Origin: Teratosphaeria epicoccoides | Taxonomy: Eukaryota > Ascomycota > Dothideomycetes > Mycosphaerellales > Teratosphaeriaceae | Length of the DNA stretch: 59,661 bases | NCBI GenBank assembly: GCA_021401465.1 | Contig: JADDMT010000154.1 | Span: 1-59,661, forward strand | Direction of reading: 5' to 3' | Made by a program: the position numbers and the translations under genes | The notes under the pieces: model-generated | The model's database searches: none | What the model was told of the DNA's origin: nothing | Seen by the model: the letters and a program-made list of their open reading frames with translations, nothing else | Shown: piece by piece, positions 33,901-44,588 of the stretch | Layout of the letters: each line of letters begins with the position of its first letter | Position numbering within the stretch: the first letter of the stretch is position 1

Positions 33901-34636
33901 TACTATAACGACTAGCTCTAGGTCTAGGAGTACGAAGTGCCGCTAGTTACGGACGAGACTACTAGCGTTAATGGACAAATCGACCTAGTCGTCGCCTTCG
34001 AGGGCCGGCTGCCTGCTCGCCTGTTGTATGTCGTAACCTTCTAAGACAAGAAATCGCGCGTCATAGTAGACAGCCACAACTACATAATACTAGCACATAA
34101 TAAACGTCCGACCTATACAGGTGTGTTCGTAGACCTATTCCGGCCGAAAGATCCGGCCGGAAGAGCAGACGATGTTCATAGCATGACAGTAATCACAGCG
34201 ATGCGTTCCGGCCTACAGGAAGGTACTCTGCAAGGTCGCCGCATCTACGGGCTTACTAGCGTCTACTATAGCATCCATGTTATGCTAACGGACGAATATG
34301 ATACCTCCGGCTAATGTGACATGTACATTAATAACACTGCCGACTTTGAGACCTACAACTTCATATATAATGCGGACTAGGAGGAACAAGAGTCTAGGGT
34401 AGCAACTAAACACAAGCTACATCGCCTGAATACAGCTAAGGAGCGCGATATTGCGGCTACTAGTAAGGAAGGGCCGCCATCGCTCAAGCGTGGCGTCGCT
34501 AGTAGCTCTACTTAGGACTAATCAAGGAGAAACAAACGCAAACGATCATGACATGCGTAACGAATGCTATACTAGTAAGCTCGATGAAGGTAGCACGCCG
34601 CAAGGAGGGCTCCTAGCACGCAGTTCTTCTAGCTAG
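30924..34636 (+). pseudogene. Plavaka-type transposase
   Basis: Large (about 1,200 codons) remnant. The N-terminus has a finger-like C-(x)8-H-x2-H-(x)6-C pattern (residues ~12-30: GCSKALKGHSSHAWHVPTC). The diagnostic block is at 32095-32379: LILASDKTQVTNHQGDLIAW, then VYLTISNLP, PGSVRNSNYRLGSV and GLDVLYADSET, followed by EQVIITGVKNNRYY. This is typical of Plavaka transposases of fungal CACTA-like DNA elements. Downstream, FPKFHALTHYIDIIRLFGN and FEHKHVEYVKKLFKLTNKKN (about 33240-33390) match the conserved C-terminal half, and a long C-terminal tail follows (to about 34636). The stops are nearly all TAG from CAG/TGG. The exact ends of the element are not resolved. Confidence 0.8.
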
Positions 34637-34983
34637 CGCTAGTGGACTTGACGACTTGGCTACTTAGCTAACCTATGCCGTAGTTGAACATGATGCTAAT
34701 CGGGGTAGGCGACATGATAACTCCTTTGTAGATCCTGTTACGAAGCTTGGCTAGGAGCTAGAAACATAACTAGTTAGCATATGTATGTATGATTAGTCAG
34801 AATCGCGGCTACTAACCTTAAGAAAGGGAAACTCGTGTTTAGCGATAACGGCTGCGAGCTTCTTTTTGACAGCAGGCACGTCGCTAAGAGGTAGATGCTT
34901 AGTAAGTTCTCAAGAAAGTCATGAATTGCCGCCTGCTATGGCTAGAAGCAGGTCTTCTACCTACGTGCATAACTACTTATTAG
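34637..34983. other. Gap between transposase and opposite gene
   Basis: About 350 bp between two convergent genes. I see no further frame or signal; it may hold the 3' ends of both transcripts. Confidence 0.5.
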
Positions 34984-36344
34984 TCATGCCGCAGGATTGG
35001 TAGTTAGTGCCACTAGCCGAAAGTCTCTCATCGCATGCACATCTCTCTACTAGCTAGCGTCTAGGCAGCTAGCTAGCTTATCTACCTCGCATATTTACTA
35101 CCCTTTCTGCAGAGCCTTCGCTACCTGTCGTTCTAGCGCATGTCTCTCTATGCGCGACAATTCCCGTTTAACTTGATTAAGAGATATCGTAACTATGGGC
35201 TTAATGAGGAGAGTGTATAAGAGCTCGACCTAGAAACCCCTCTGCCTAGGAGTAGTACTACCGATCTTGCTATTAAGCTATTCACGCCGCGCTATGTCGA
35301 CTTTGACCTCTAACGCCGCGGTTAGATGGCTGACACGGGTTCTTGCTCGCTTGACGAATAAGCCGTAGAGAGCAGTTAACTAATCTGTCAGGTAGTAGGT
35401 CAGAAAGTCTGCGTAGAGGGACACCTTATTTACTACACTAGGCTTGGCGAAGAAAGCAAGCATAGATCTCCGCGCCCTCGCCAATTCGTCCTAGCTAGCG
35501 ATCATGGTATACTGCGTGATTAGATGGTCAAAGCCAGGACTTAGTAGGGCGGGGTGCTAAACATTCTGAATACGCAATGGCAACAAGGCCTAGTCTCTTA
35601 TAGTGTACTCTTAATAGGCCATGGAAGTAGCCTCGCTTAGTCGGTGCAAGAGTAGCTGCTAGCTAGGAGCAGGCTCCTTCTAATCCAAGATCAGCTAGCC
35701 GTTGTCACTGACTAGCTCGCGTAGCTAGCGGATTAGCCCCGAATAGACCCGTGGCTTAAACATCTCTAGCACGCCCTTTGCAAATACTATCTAAAAGCCG
35801 TCAGGGCATCTAGCAGCCTGCTTGATGCTAGCTATAGGGGTGCGACCGAGCCTCGCCTAGATGAAGCGCTACGAGTCTACGCTTCCCTAGTAGTCCCGCA
35901 TGGTACTAAAGATTAGTTAGTAACAGTATTGCCTCTAAGGCCTAGCTACAACACATACTACTAGCTCTTATCTAGCATCTTAGCACAGAAGTCCAGGAAG
36001 TATACACTATCTGGCGCAGCTAGCTTTGTACTCGCTAGGAGCCTAATCAGGCTACCGCTGCATGCGACGTCGAGCACCTTGTGCCTAGCTCGATGCTCTA
36101 CCTAAGGGGCGTAGTTAACGAGATCCTCGTAGGCATCGAAGTCCGGATATGCCTTCTGTAGCGCGACGGCGGCTTCTAATGCCTAGACGGTATCGCGGAC
36201 GTAGTTAGCCGCGAACTTGGCGTGCTTAGAACCTACACTAATCGCTAGCTCTAGGTCTAGGGTCAGATTCGTCAACATAGTAGGTTTAGATTCTACTAGC
36301 GCGTCAGTTTATAGTCTCGTTATACGAGCATACAATGCTTACAT
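34984..36344 (-). pseudogene. Unrecognised gene beside the Plavaka transposase
   Basis: Starts MQALYARITRL at 36344. It runs in one frame (through HAKFAANYVRDTV, DAYEDLVNYAP, HKVLDVACSGSLIRLL, FLDFCAKML) to about 35790. There a one-base shift occurs, after which another frame continues (EMFKPRVYSGLIRQLRELVS, SPGFDHLITQYTMIAS, ARARRSMLAFFAKPSVVNKV, KPIVTISLNQVKRELSRIER) to the TGA at 34984-34986. About 453 codons in all. All internal stops are TAG/TAA at likely Trp/Gln codons, so it was once a single coding gene. It is Leu/Ala rich and helical; I know no family for it. Divergent from the MYND gene, convergent with the transposase. Confidence 0.6.
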
Positions 36345-37127
36345 GCCGTGGTGTTGTCAGTGTGCTAGTATCTGTATAGATGCTAAAGAAGAAGCCAAGT
36401 ACTAGATAAGGTAGTTATTTAAAAGAAAGAAGTTTAGAGTACCGAGCTTCTTTTGTATTTTAGCAGCTGTGGGTCATGTGCTCTGCATAGTCGCTAACTG
36501 CACACGTTACATCGTCACATCATTAGCTTCTGCCTGAAAAATGACCAGAAATAGAAGGCACATGACGCTACTACCTGAAAAATGGTCAGAAACGGAAGGC
36601 ACGCGACGCTGTCACAGATTCGGTTAAATATCATACACTGCTACCTAAGCACATAACTGAATGAAGAAGGCACGATATCAGGCGATTCTGCCTTAAAAGG
36701 CAGTAAAAAATGATCCTCGTGGTTACGACCTACGGACCTTATCTACTACTATATAGAGGCATTAGGAATAGTAGCAACCGCGACATAGTTACACTGACGC
36801 TAGCTTAACAGCGGCATGTGCACTTAGCAGACATAGCTGCATAGGATAGATGTCGCCATGTTTGCTGCTTCTTTGTTAAGAGCGATAACTACCTACATGT
36901 AGCACATAGCGGCATGTAGCAGCTAACTGATCTAGACGGCAGTTACGAGCGCCTCATGTGCGCTAGCTAGGCGGCAGCACATGCACTCGGCAGCAAGGGA
37001 TATCTATATCTACTACTACTCTTCTACTTTAACTCTTTACTAATTACATCAACTAACTTCGAAGACTTGCCTAATACATACAAGTAGCAGTAACATCAAT
37101 TAACCCTCTATCTTACTATTCGAGACA
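36345..37127. promoter_or_regulatory. Bidirectional promoter region with tandem repeat
   Basis: About 780 bp between two divergent genes. It includes two tandem 41-bp units (36533-36614) each starting CCTGAAAAATG, a 16-bp palindrome CTGCCTTAAAAGGCAG (36688-36703), and AT-rich sequence. No coding frame is seen. It is the obvious place for shared promoters, though no TATA is assigned. Confidence 0.5.
36533..36614. repeat. Two-copy 41-bp tandem repeat
   Basis: Units start at 36533 and 36574: CCTGAAAAATG-C/T-C-AGAAA-AGAAGGCACATGACGCT and the like, differing mostly by G/A or C/T. They may be operator-like elements in the divergent promoter region. Confidence 0.7.
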
Positions 37128-38548
37128 ATGGCTAGCATAGTCGCTTAATGCGCCAATTGTGGCATCGACAGCCCGCTCAAGATGTGCCTATGTCAGGCAG
37201 TAGCCTACTGCAGCAAGAATTGCCAGATAATCGACTAGCACGACAACTACAAGGACAGCTACGCTAGGCAGCTAACCCGGAATAGGAATAAGTATGCAGT
37301 TAACCCTGAGATATGACGACTAGTCACTGACTTCATGTTTACTAGACGCGTCAAAATCCTGCCGTTTAAGAAGATCTTTGAAGGGGAGGACATAGCGAGT
37401 CGCGCGACAATAGAGCGGGCTAATAGTGTACCGCCCCTAATCACGAACAAGGTGTTCGGAGTGCTACTTACTAGACCGCTAGGTGCACATAAGCTTTTCT
37501 TCAGCAGGCTAATCGTCGTCGGTTACAATGGGACCCCTAACGCCCCTTAGATGAGTTTTAGGGGGGTCCGTGTGTTTAGGAGCAAAAGGAATAGGAAGGT
37601 CGTCTTCATTGTGATAAAGACAGAAGACGCTAATCAGTCAGGCTAGAAGAAGGTCAATGTCGAGTACAAGACAGAAGACTAGTACACCTAGGCATTCTAC
37701 TAAGGCCTGTGGAATACATACGACATAGAGCTATCGTATGACGAGTTCTCTCTATAGTTTAGACAGCGTCTGCAGGGCGAGTTCGGCGACGTCGTCGCAG
37801 GAGCCTACAACAACTTGGCTACTTTGAATGGCATAATGAACAAGCCGTTCATCGTCTAGTACTACGTGCAGAGGAACGAGATGCGCTAACAAGTGCATAT
37901 GTGCATCTCGACACACGTTTCTGAGGCCATGGTCAGCTAGCGAGCAGGCGGGCGTAGAGACATAGTAGTGTTCTAAACGGGGGTCTAGCCGTGTTTCCTG
38001 AAGTCTAGCGAGCTAGCAGAGATAGTATTACTTATGGTTTACTTGTTTCTTAGCTCCTGTGAGACTAGCATGCTAGTAAGAGCTGCAGTCCCTGCTGATT
38101 TAATACGGCAATAGCAGGTAGATGTAATTCGACAGTAGCATATTTTGGTCGTAGTAGCTGCTTAGCTGCTACTAACATAGCGGGAAGGTGTGTATGTATT
38201 TACTAGAATTCAGATGACATTAATGCGGACCTCTGCAGTTTCGTGTACTCTAAGCAGTTCGTACTCTACATGACTGTTATAGCTACTCGGCTGCCTCGAC
38301 TTCGGTTTCTAGCAATCAAGAAGTATAAGGGAATGTTAGAGAGCGTGGAGGTCGAAGACAAGATCGTCGAATAGGTTGCGGACTAGATGCGCCTCTAAGC
38401 GTATAAGGAAAGGCATAGGAGGATGTAGACGACTTACAAGCTACAGCTGTCGACTATAGAAGGCTTCGGAGACTGCCTACAGCGTAGAGACAGTAGCGTA
38501 GTAGCTAGTACGGTCACGGTGAATAAGCTGTGTAAGGGGGTAGTCTGA
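37128..38548 (+). pseudogene. MYND-type zinc-finger protein
   Basis: Start codon at 37128 (MASIVA). Residues 8-42 form a MYND finger: C-AN-C-G, then C-L-C, then YCSKNCQ and a His residue after DW (the Trp codon is now TAG). All the Cys codons survive. The region after it (FMFTRRVKILPFKKIFEGED; PPLITNKVFGVLL; HKLFFSRLIVVGYN) continues in one frame to about 37889, then, with more RIP stops, to about 38110. A branch-point-like TGCTACTAAC (about 38168) and CCTCTGCAG (38230-38238) suggest an intron before the last exon (LAIKKYKGMLESVEVEDKIVE), which ends at TGA 38546-38548. MYND fingers bind proline-rich partners. The gene belongs to the DNA-transposon block by position. Confidence 0.65.
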
Positions 38549-38876
38549 AGACAAGTTTCATTCTAACTACTGCATATCGCTAACACTTAGTAGTGATGCC
38601 TGTCGCCGGATTACACGGCTAGGAGTAGGGCTAAGTAGACGTACATGTCAGAGGAGCGTACGAGTGTAGGTAAGTAGCGATCGAGTAGAAAGCCGTTAAA
38701 TAAGCACGCCTACGAGTAGGCATGAGTAGGAAGGCTAATGAGCCCGTGAATCGAGTAGCTAGGAGTAGGGCCGAGTAGGCCGAGCTAGTAAGATACTGCT
38801 AGTATACTACTAGCACCTACTTAGCTAACTTAGCTCTACTCGGTCTACTCTTCGTACTTCGTACTACTTAGGGGTT
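38549..38876. other. GAGTAG-rich stretch next to unit R
   Basis: About 330 bp with CGAGTAG, GAGTAGGC, GGAGTAGG and similar short repeats in both directions (for example 38690-38780) and one GCTAGTATACTACTAGC palindrome (38798-38814). The density of related hexamers resembles subterminal repeats of CACTA-like DNA elements. No coding frame. Confidence 0.5.
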
Positions 38877-39074
38877 AGGTTTTCGAGACATATTACATGC
38901 AAATTGTTTTGATTTAAGTAGCTTAGCTCGCGTGCCCGAGCTACTTGCCGCTAGTATACTACTAGTAGTAAGTTACTTACTAATAGCACTCTTGTACTCT
39001 AAGCTACTCGCGTCCGTAACACAAGTAGCTTAGGAGGGGCCGAGTTTCTTAGGGGTACATACGAGCAGGCCAAG
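38877..39074 (+). repeat. Unit R, second copy, left part (split by B3)
   Basis: Begins ATATTACATGCAAATTGTTTTGA as the reverse complement of 25407 and runs to GAGCAGGCCAAG. It continues at 47244-47324 after removal of B3, so the two parts with one CCAAG restore the spacer unit at 25159-25407. Confidence 0.85.
39070..39074. other. Target-site duplication of B3, left
   Basis: CCAAG, repeated at 47244-47248. The uninterrupted target in unit R (25159-25407, reverse strand) has it once (CTTGG). Confidence 0.95.
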
Positions 39075-39436
39075 TGATACGGTTGATACTAGGGGACCAT
39101 TTGAACCGCATGGGTTCTAATGGCCGCCCTTGGCATGCAGTAACCCTGCCACATATGGCAAGGGGGTCCTTCGTACATACGTTGGCTCGTATGTCGTCTA
39201 AGTAGGATCAGTTGTCAACGTAGGACGCCCCTACGTCGCTGACCCTACAGTACCCCTACGGGGTTAGGCTCGGACATGCTTTCCCTAATTGAGGAGCGTC
39301 GGGGGTTATAAGCACCCTTAGCGCTACCTCTGCGATAAGCAGAAAGCAGCGCTGTCTTGTACCTACTAAAAGGTCGGATTACTCTGTCATACTGCGAGAT
39401 ATTTTCATATCATATAGCACATACATCTATATCAGT
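39075..39436 (+). repeat. B3 5' LTR (362 bp)
   Basis: TGATACGG...CTATATCA. TTATAAG at 39306-39312 is a likely TATA element, placing the transcript start near 39337, which defines U3 as about 39075-39336. It contains ACATACG-TTGGCT-CGTATGT (a hairpin near 39174-39193). It has one extra AC near 39420 compared with the 3' LTR. Confidence 0.95.
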
Positions 39437-39450
39437 TCTGCTTTCTCCCC
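39437..39450 (+). promoter_or_regulatory. Primer-binding site, possibly self-primed
   Basis: Directly after the LTR is GTTCTGCTTTCTCC, with no match I recognise to a tRNA 3' end. TTCTGCTT (39438-39445) is complementary to AAGCAGAA (39337-39344), the predicted start of the element's own transcript. This resembles self-priming in the Tf1/sushi group of chromodomain Gypsy elements. Confidence 0.5.
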
Positions 39451-39483
39451 CCTGCTTTACAGTCCGGCAGAGAATACTACGAT

Positions 39484-42400
39484 ATGTCTAGAGTACTACG
39501 AACTCGCAACTAACGCGTAGCGAGCGCTATCCCGAGCGCCCGCGATGGCGAAGCTAGCCTAAGTGACTAGCCCGCAGAAGTACCCGCTACGAGCGACACT
39601 ACATCGAGCGACGGTTCCGCTAGAGGACAATTACGCGGCGGACTAGGCAATAGACCCCCCGCATAGGGACTGCAGCTAACCCCGACTATCGACCTAGCCC
39701 TCGTAGCCATGATTGTCGATCAGGTCGCGAACCGCCTTGCGAACTAGAGCTAGAGCCGCACCGCTCCTAGCAGCGATAACGGCGAGGACGACGAAGACGT
39801 CGCCATGAGTAGTACTAACGAACTAGCGGACGAAGAAATCTAGCGAGATTTCACGCTAGGGACCCGCGAAGACAACTTACTAGGAGGCGCAGACCCTCCG
39901 CGTGTGCCCGCAAACTTAGTGCCTAAATTCGGGGCCATAGTAGGCTAACCGGGAGGTAGTCGTAACGCATGCAACCCGAAGCCGTTTAAGGGAGACACCT
40001 TAAAGGAGGCTCGAACTTTCTTGCAGGCGTGTGAGGCAGTTTTTGTGCTTAACCTACGCGGATATTCCACGGAGGGCAAACGAGTCGCCTTTAGTATGAT
40101 GTAGCTCGAAGAGGATAAGGAACCTCGCAACAATTAGCATGAGCGGTATGACCTTATGCGGGTCTACGACAGAACATATATGTAGGCGGACTTTCGCTAG
40201 TTCTATGTCGACTAGGTCGAGGATCTAGGGAATCGCGCCCTTACCGTGTCCGTCAAGTACGAGAAGGCTAAGCAGGGGAAGGGACAAACAACCTCTAGCT
40301 TCGCAACCTATCTCGCCACGCTCGAGGGACAGATGCTACCCTATACCGAGACGTAACGCGTGCGGCACTTGCTTGTCAAACTTAATGACAATCTTTGGAA
40401 CATAATCATGACTTTTCATGAACTTCCGACAACTCGGCAAGACCTCGTGTCCCTTGCGACACGTATGGAAATTACCTTGAAGCGAAATGGGAAATCGGGC
40501 AGTAAGGATAATAAGCGTCTAAGCCCTGAGGACCCCCTAAAGGGCCGCTATCACAAGCGCCCTAGGGGCCACGTCTAACGTGGTAGTTTATTCCGGAGGA
40601 GCAAGCCCTCTAAGCTAAAAGACAGTAGCGAGAAGCCTCCGAGTAGCTGCTACATCTATAGAGCGAGGGACTACTAGGCGGCTCGCTGTCCTAAACGAAG
40701 TAATGGGAAGAAGGTAAGCAAGGTGTCTAAAACCTCCCTGGAGGGGAGGCGAAAGAAGGACAAGCCCGAGACAACTAAATGGCTACCGCGGGTATCTAAG
40801 CTATCCGTCACTAATAGTGTAGACTCGTGGCCTGCGCGGCGCCTATCCGGCGCGGTCCGAGTTAATGGCTCGCTCGAGCTAGTAGACTGTATGTTAGATG
40901 ACCTTGCGGAGGTTAACGTGATACCCTAGAGGGTAATCGTACGGCTTAGTTTGAAGCCGATCCTAGGAGCCCTGCTGCCTACCATGAAGTCTTTTCAGGG
41001 CGAAGGCGTAGCGGCTCGAGGCGCGTACAACGTGCGCCTCTAACTCGCGGACTCCTCGGGAGAAGTGCGCGAGACTAACGAAGTCTTCTACGCTGAAGAC
41101 GTTCCTAATAAGGAGCTCCTGCTCGGCCGCCCTTGGCGCCACAAGCAGGGAGTCGTTGTTGATAGAGCTACTAACAACTAGTTCTACAGCTCTATAGGCG
41201 AAGTTCCTATAGTACGGATGCGTGACGCACACAGCTTCTACAAGGACATGAAGAAGGTCTAATGCGTGTATGCGGTCTGCATACAGAACGTCAAGGAAGA
41301 CGTTACCCTTCCGCCTGAGTTAGAGGAATACGCCGATATTTTCGACGCAGAGGCTGCGGCCTATGCCTGGGCCCTAGACGCGGAACATGCGATTAACCTT
41401 AAGGAGGGTTACAATCCTCCGCATCGACCTCTGTACCCTATGTCGGAGTCGTAGCTCGAGACACTTCGAGACTACCTCTACAAGGCGCAAAGGAACGCGT
41501 GGATCCGACGAAGCGACAGCGAGGCTAGAGCGTTAGTTATGTTCGTCCTGAAGAAGGACAACACGCTCCGCCTATGCGTTAACTATAGGGGCCTTAACGC
41601 GGTAACCTAGAAGAACCGCTGCCCCCTACTACTTATTAGCAAGACGCTTGACCGCCTTAGTCGCGCCGCTATCTTCTTGTCTATCGACTTGAAGGACGCC
41701 TACTACTAGATACTGATCCGAAAGGGCGACAAGTAGAAGACTGCATTCCGAACGTAGTACAGATACTTCGAGTATATAGTGATGCCATTTAGCTTAACTA
41801 ACGTACTAGCGACGTTCTAAGCGTATATTAACCGGGCCCTAGCCGGCCTCGTTGACACCTGCTACGTAGTATATTTAGACGATATACTAGTCTATTCCGA
41901 CTTAAAGGAGGAGCATATTCGGCATCTAAGTATAGTGCTCGAACAGCTCCGCAAGTTCGCTCTCTACGCGAACCTAAAGAAGTGCTCATTCCTGACGGAT
42001 AGGATTGAGTTTCTTGGATACATCGTCTCCACGGAAGGAGTCATCATGGATGACTAAAGGGTGTCCGTAATCGCGGAGTAGCTGTAGCCGACTACCCTCC
42101 GAGAAGTGCAGGTGTTCCTAGGATTTACTAACTTCTATCGCAGATTCATACGATCTTACTCGAAGATCGTGGCTCCTCTCACGGCCCTCGCAAAGGGCGC
42201 GGTTCGAGGAAAAAAGCCAGGGAAAGTGCCTTAGGAGGAGGCTTAGGGCAAGGCCTTCTCTAAACTCAAAGCAGCTTTTTAAACTACGCCTATACTTCGG
42301 CACTTTGACCCCGCTACGAAGATCTAGATAGAGACTAATGCTTCAAAATTCGCAATAGCCGCAATTATATCGCAGCTCTAGTCGCACGAAGGCAGTGCGC

Positions 42401-44448
42401 AATAGTACCTGATTGCCTTCTAGTCGCGGAAGATGCAGGGCGCTAAGCTTAACTACGAGACTTACGACTAAGAGCTTTTAGCTATTGTTGACAGCTTCAA
42501 GGAGTACCGACACTACCTCGAAGGTGTAGCGCACCCTATTAAGGTACTTACTAACTATAACAACCTTTGCGGCTTCATGGGCGTGAAGTAGCTAAGTAGT
42601 CGGCAAGCAAGGTAGGCGACTTTCCTCGCTAGCTTTGACTTTGTCATCTAGCATCGTTCCGGAAAGACGAATCTAGCCGACGGTCCTTCGCGACGACCGG
42701 ACTACGACACTAGGGAAGAGGGTGACTAACAGCTTCTCCCTACGCTACAAACGAAGCTTGCAGTTTAGGGCGGCGATCTGTCGTTAGCTCCTCTTATGGG
42801 TCGACTGCGGGTCTAATAGGGCCCCATGGCCTCTGCTAGTAACGAACCCTCCTATCTAGCAGTTATGGCGACTATGTCTAGCTCGATCCGTGCGGTAGTT
42901 AACCGGCTCACATGCGGTAAGCATGCGATGTCTAAAGAACCCTTTGAAGAAGTCTCGAGACTTGTTTAGCGGTTGCAAGAGCGAGAACCGGAGTTAATTA
43001 ATGAGGGTGTAGCCCTCTAGGACACTACAGGCGGTCCGAAGTACTAGACCAAGTCAGGCGACTTGTAGTACTTTGACAATAGGCTCTACGTACCCGCTAA
43101 CTACGTACTCCGTTCGTAGCTCCTCTGTATTCATCATGACGATAAACTCGCGGGCCATTTTGGCGTAGAGAAGACAAACGCACTTCTCGGACGCAAATAC
43201 TAGTAGCCTACGCTAGAATAGGATGTCTCTGACTATGTCAAATCCTGCCAGATGTGCCAGATTAGCAAATCTTGGCGCCATCGCCCCTATAGCGATGCTT
43301 AGGCGCTCCTACTGCTAGAGAGACCATGGCAAGACTTGACTATGGATTTCATTACCGATTTGCTGCTAGCAAAGTGGAAAGGCAATATGGTTGATGCTGT
43401 CCTTGTAGTAGTCGACTAATACTCGAAGATGAATGTCTTCATCCTATGTACGAAAAAGTGCACAAGCGGCGAGCTTGCGCGGCTACTTCGCGACGAAGTC
43501 ATATAGCGCTTTAGTGTCCCCCGAAGTATCCTATCGGATCGAGGTTCTGTCTTTACTAGTGAATACTAGCAAGAATTTGTGTTTGAAGCGCGTGTTAAGC
43601 ACCGCCTAAGTACAGCATTCTATCTACAGACTAATGGTCAGACTAAACGTATGAACTAGACTCTTGAGTAGTACCTTCAGTGCTACTACGCTAAGAACCA
43701 GGATGCCTAGGCCGACGCAATTCCTATGGCGGAATTTGCAGTTAATAACAGCGTGCATGCTGCTATGCGCATGTCGCCATTTCAGATTCTTTATGGCTTT
43801 GATCCGGAAATACACCTAGAACCGCCTCAGGACGAGTCTTCTGAGGAGAGGGTGCCGGCCGCCGCGGAATCAGCGCGGCGTATGCGCGAGGTACATTCGG
43901 TGCTAATAGAACACTAGAAAAAGGCCTCAGAATCCCAGATTAAACATAATAACACCCGTGCTAAACCGATGTAGTACGCAGTTAGTACGAAGGTGTTACT
44001 GTCGACGAAGAATCTCAAGCTGAAACTTCCGAGCAAGAAGATGACGCCAAGGTTCGTCGGACCCTTCTAGATACGCGACGCGATAGGCTCGCAGGCGTAC
44101 CGGCTATCGTTGCCATCGTCGTATCGTGTGCATAACGTCTTCTACGTATCTCTACTCGAACCATGGGTACAGCGCAAGGGCGAAGAGCCCGCGGACCCGA
44201 TGCTAGTAGCAGAAGAGAACGAAGAGTAGGAAGTCGAGGGTATTAAGGATAGTATGTAGCGTAAGGGCGTAACGTACTATCTAGTAAAGTAGAAAGGATA
44301 CCTACCTAAGTACATACAATAGGTTCCGGCTAAAGACTGCAAGAACGCTCCGGAAGCTATTCGTGAATTCGAAGAGCGGAGGAGGCGTAAGCAGGGCTTA
44401 AGAAGGTCGATTCGTGGGAAGATGAGGGTTCTAGAGCAGAATTCTTGA
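39484..44448 (+). pseudogene. Family B Gag-Pol polyprotein (single frame)
   Basis: One frame of 1,655 codons including the stop, from ATG 39484 (MSRVLRTRN) to TGA 44446-44448. Gag (residues ~1-385) is followed by a CCHC knuckle from residue 389 (CYI-Y/C-RARD-Y/H, degraded). The protease is at about residue 472, with DDLAEVN where D-(S/T)-G is usual. RT has YLDD at 41872-41883 (residues 797-800). RNase H follows (~residues 945-1025). The integrase HHCC finger begins at His 1217 and the core Asp residues are 1288 and 1352; the third catalytic position, residue 1388, is Lys (AAA) where Glu is expected. The chromodomain lies at ~residues 1582-1635. Many TAG codons remain (Gln/Trp positions), so it is inactive now. 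Confidence 0.92.
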
Positions 44449-44588
44449 CACGTGTATGTAGCGCATAACGCGCGAAGCGACAACAAGAAGCAAACGCCCT
44501 ACTCATATATCATTGATGCCTAAAGGCACACCTAGAATAAACCTAAGAAGAACAAGAGACATGCTCGGATTAGCTTCGTAGCTAATGC

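Noticed and set aside
36688..36703. Palindrome followed by A-rich run as a bacterial terminator
   Set aside because: Fungal context; palindrome sits in a promoter region and the run is on the wrong side for a plus-strand U tract.
40963..41232. 89-codon minus-strand frame
   Set aside because: Shadow of the gag-pol protease region on the plus strand.
39484..44448. Frequent in-frame TAG/TAA as a possible alternative genetic code (TAG = Gln)
   Set aside because: Trp positions are hit as often as Gln positions and start codons ATG change to ATA; this pattern fits RIP at CA/TG, not codon reassignment.
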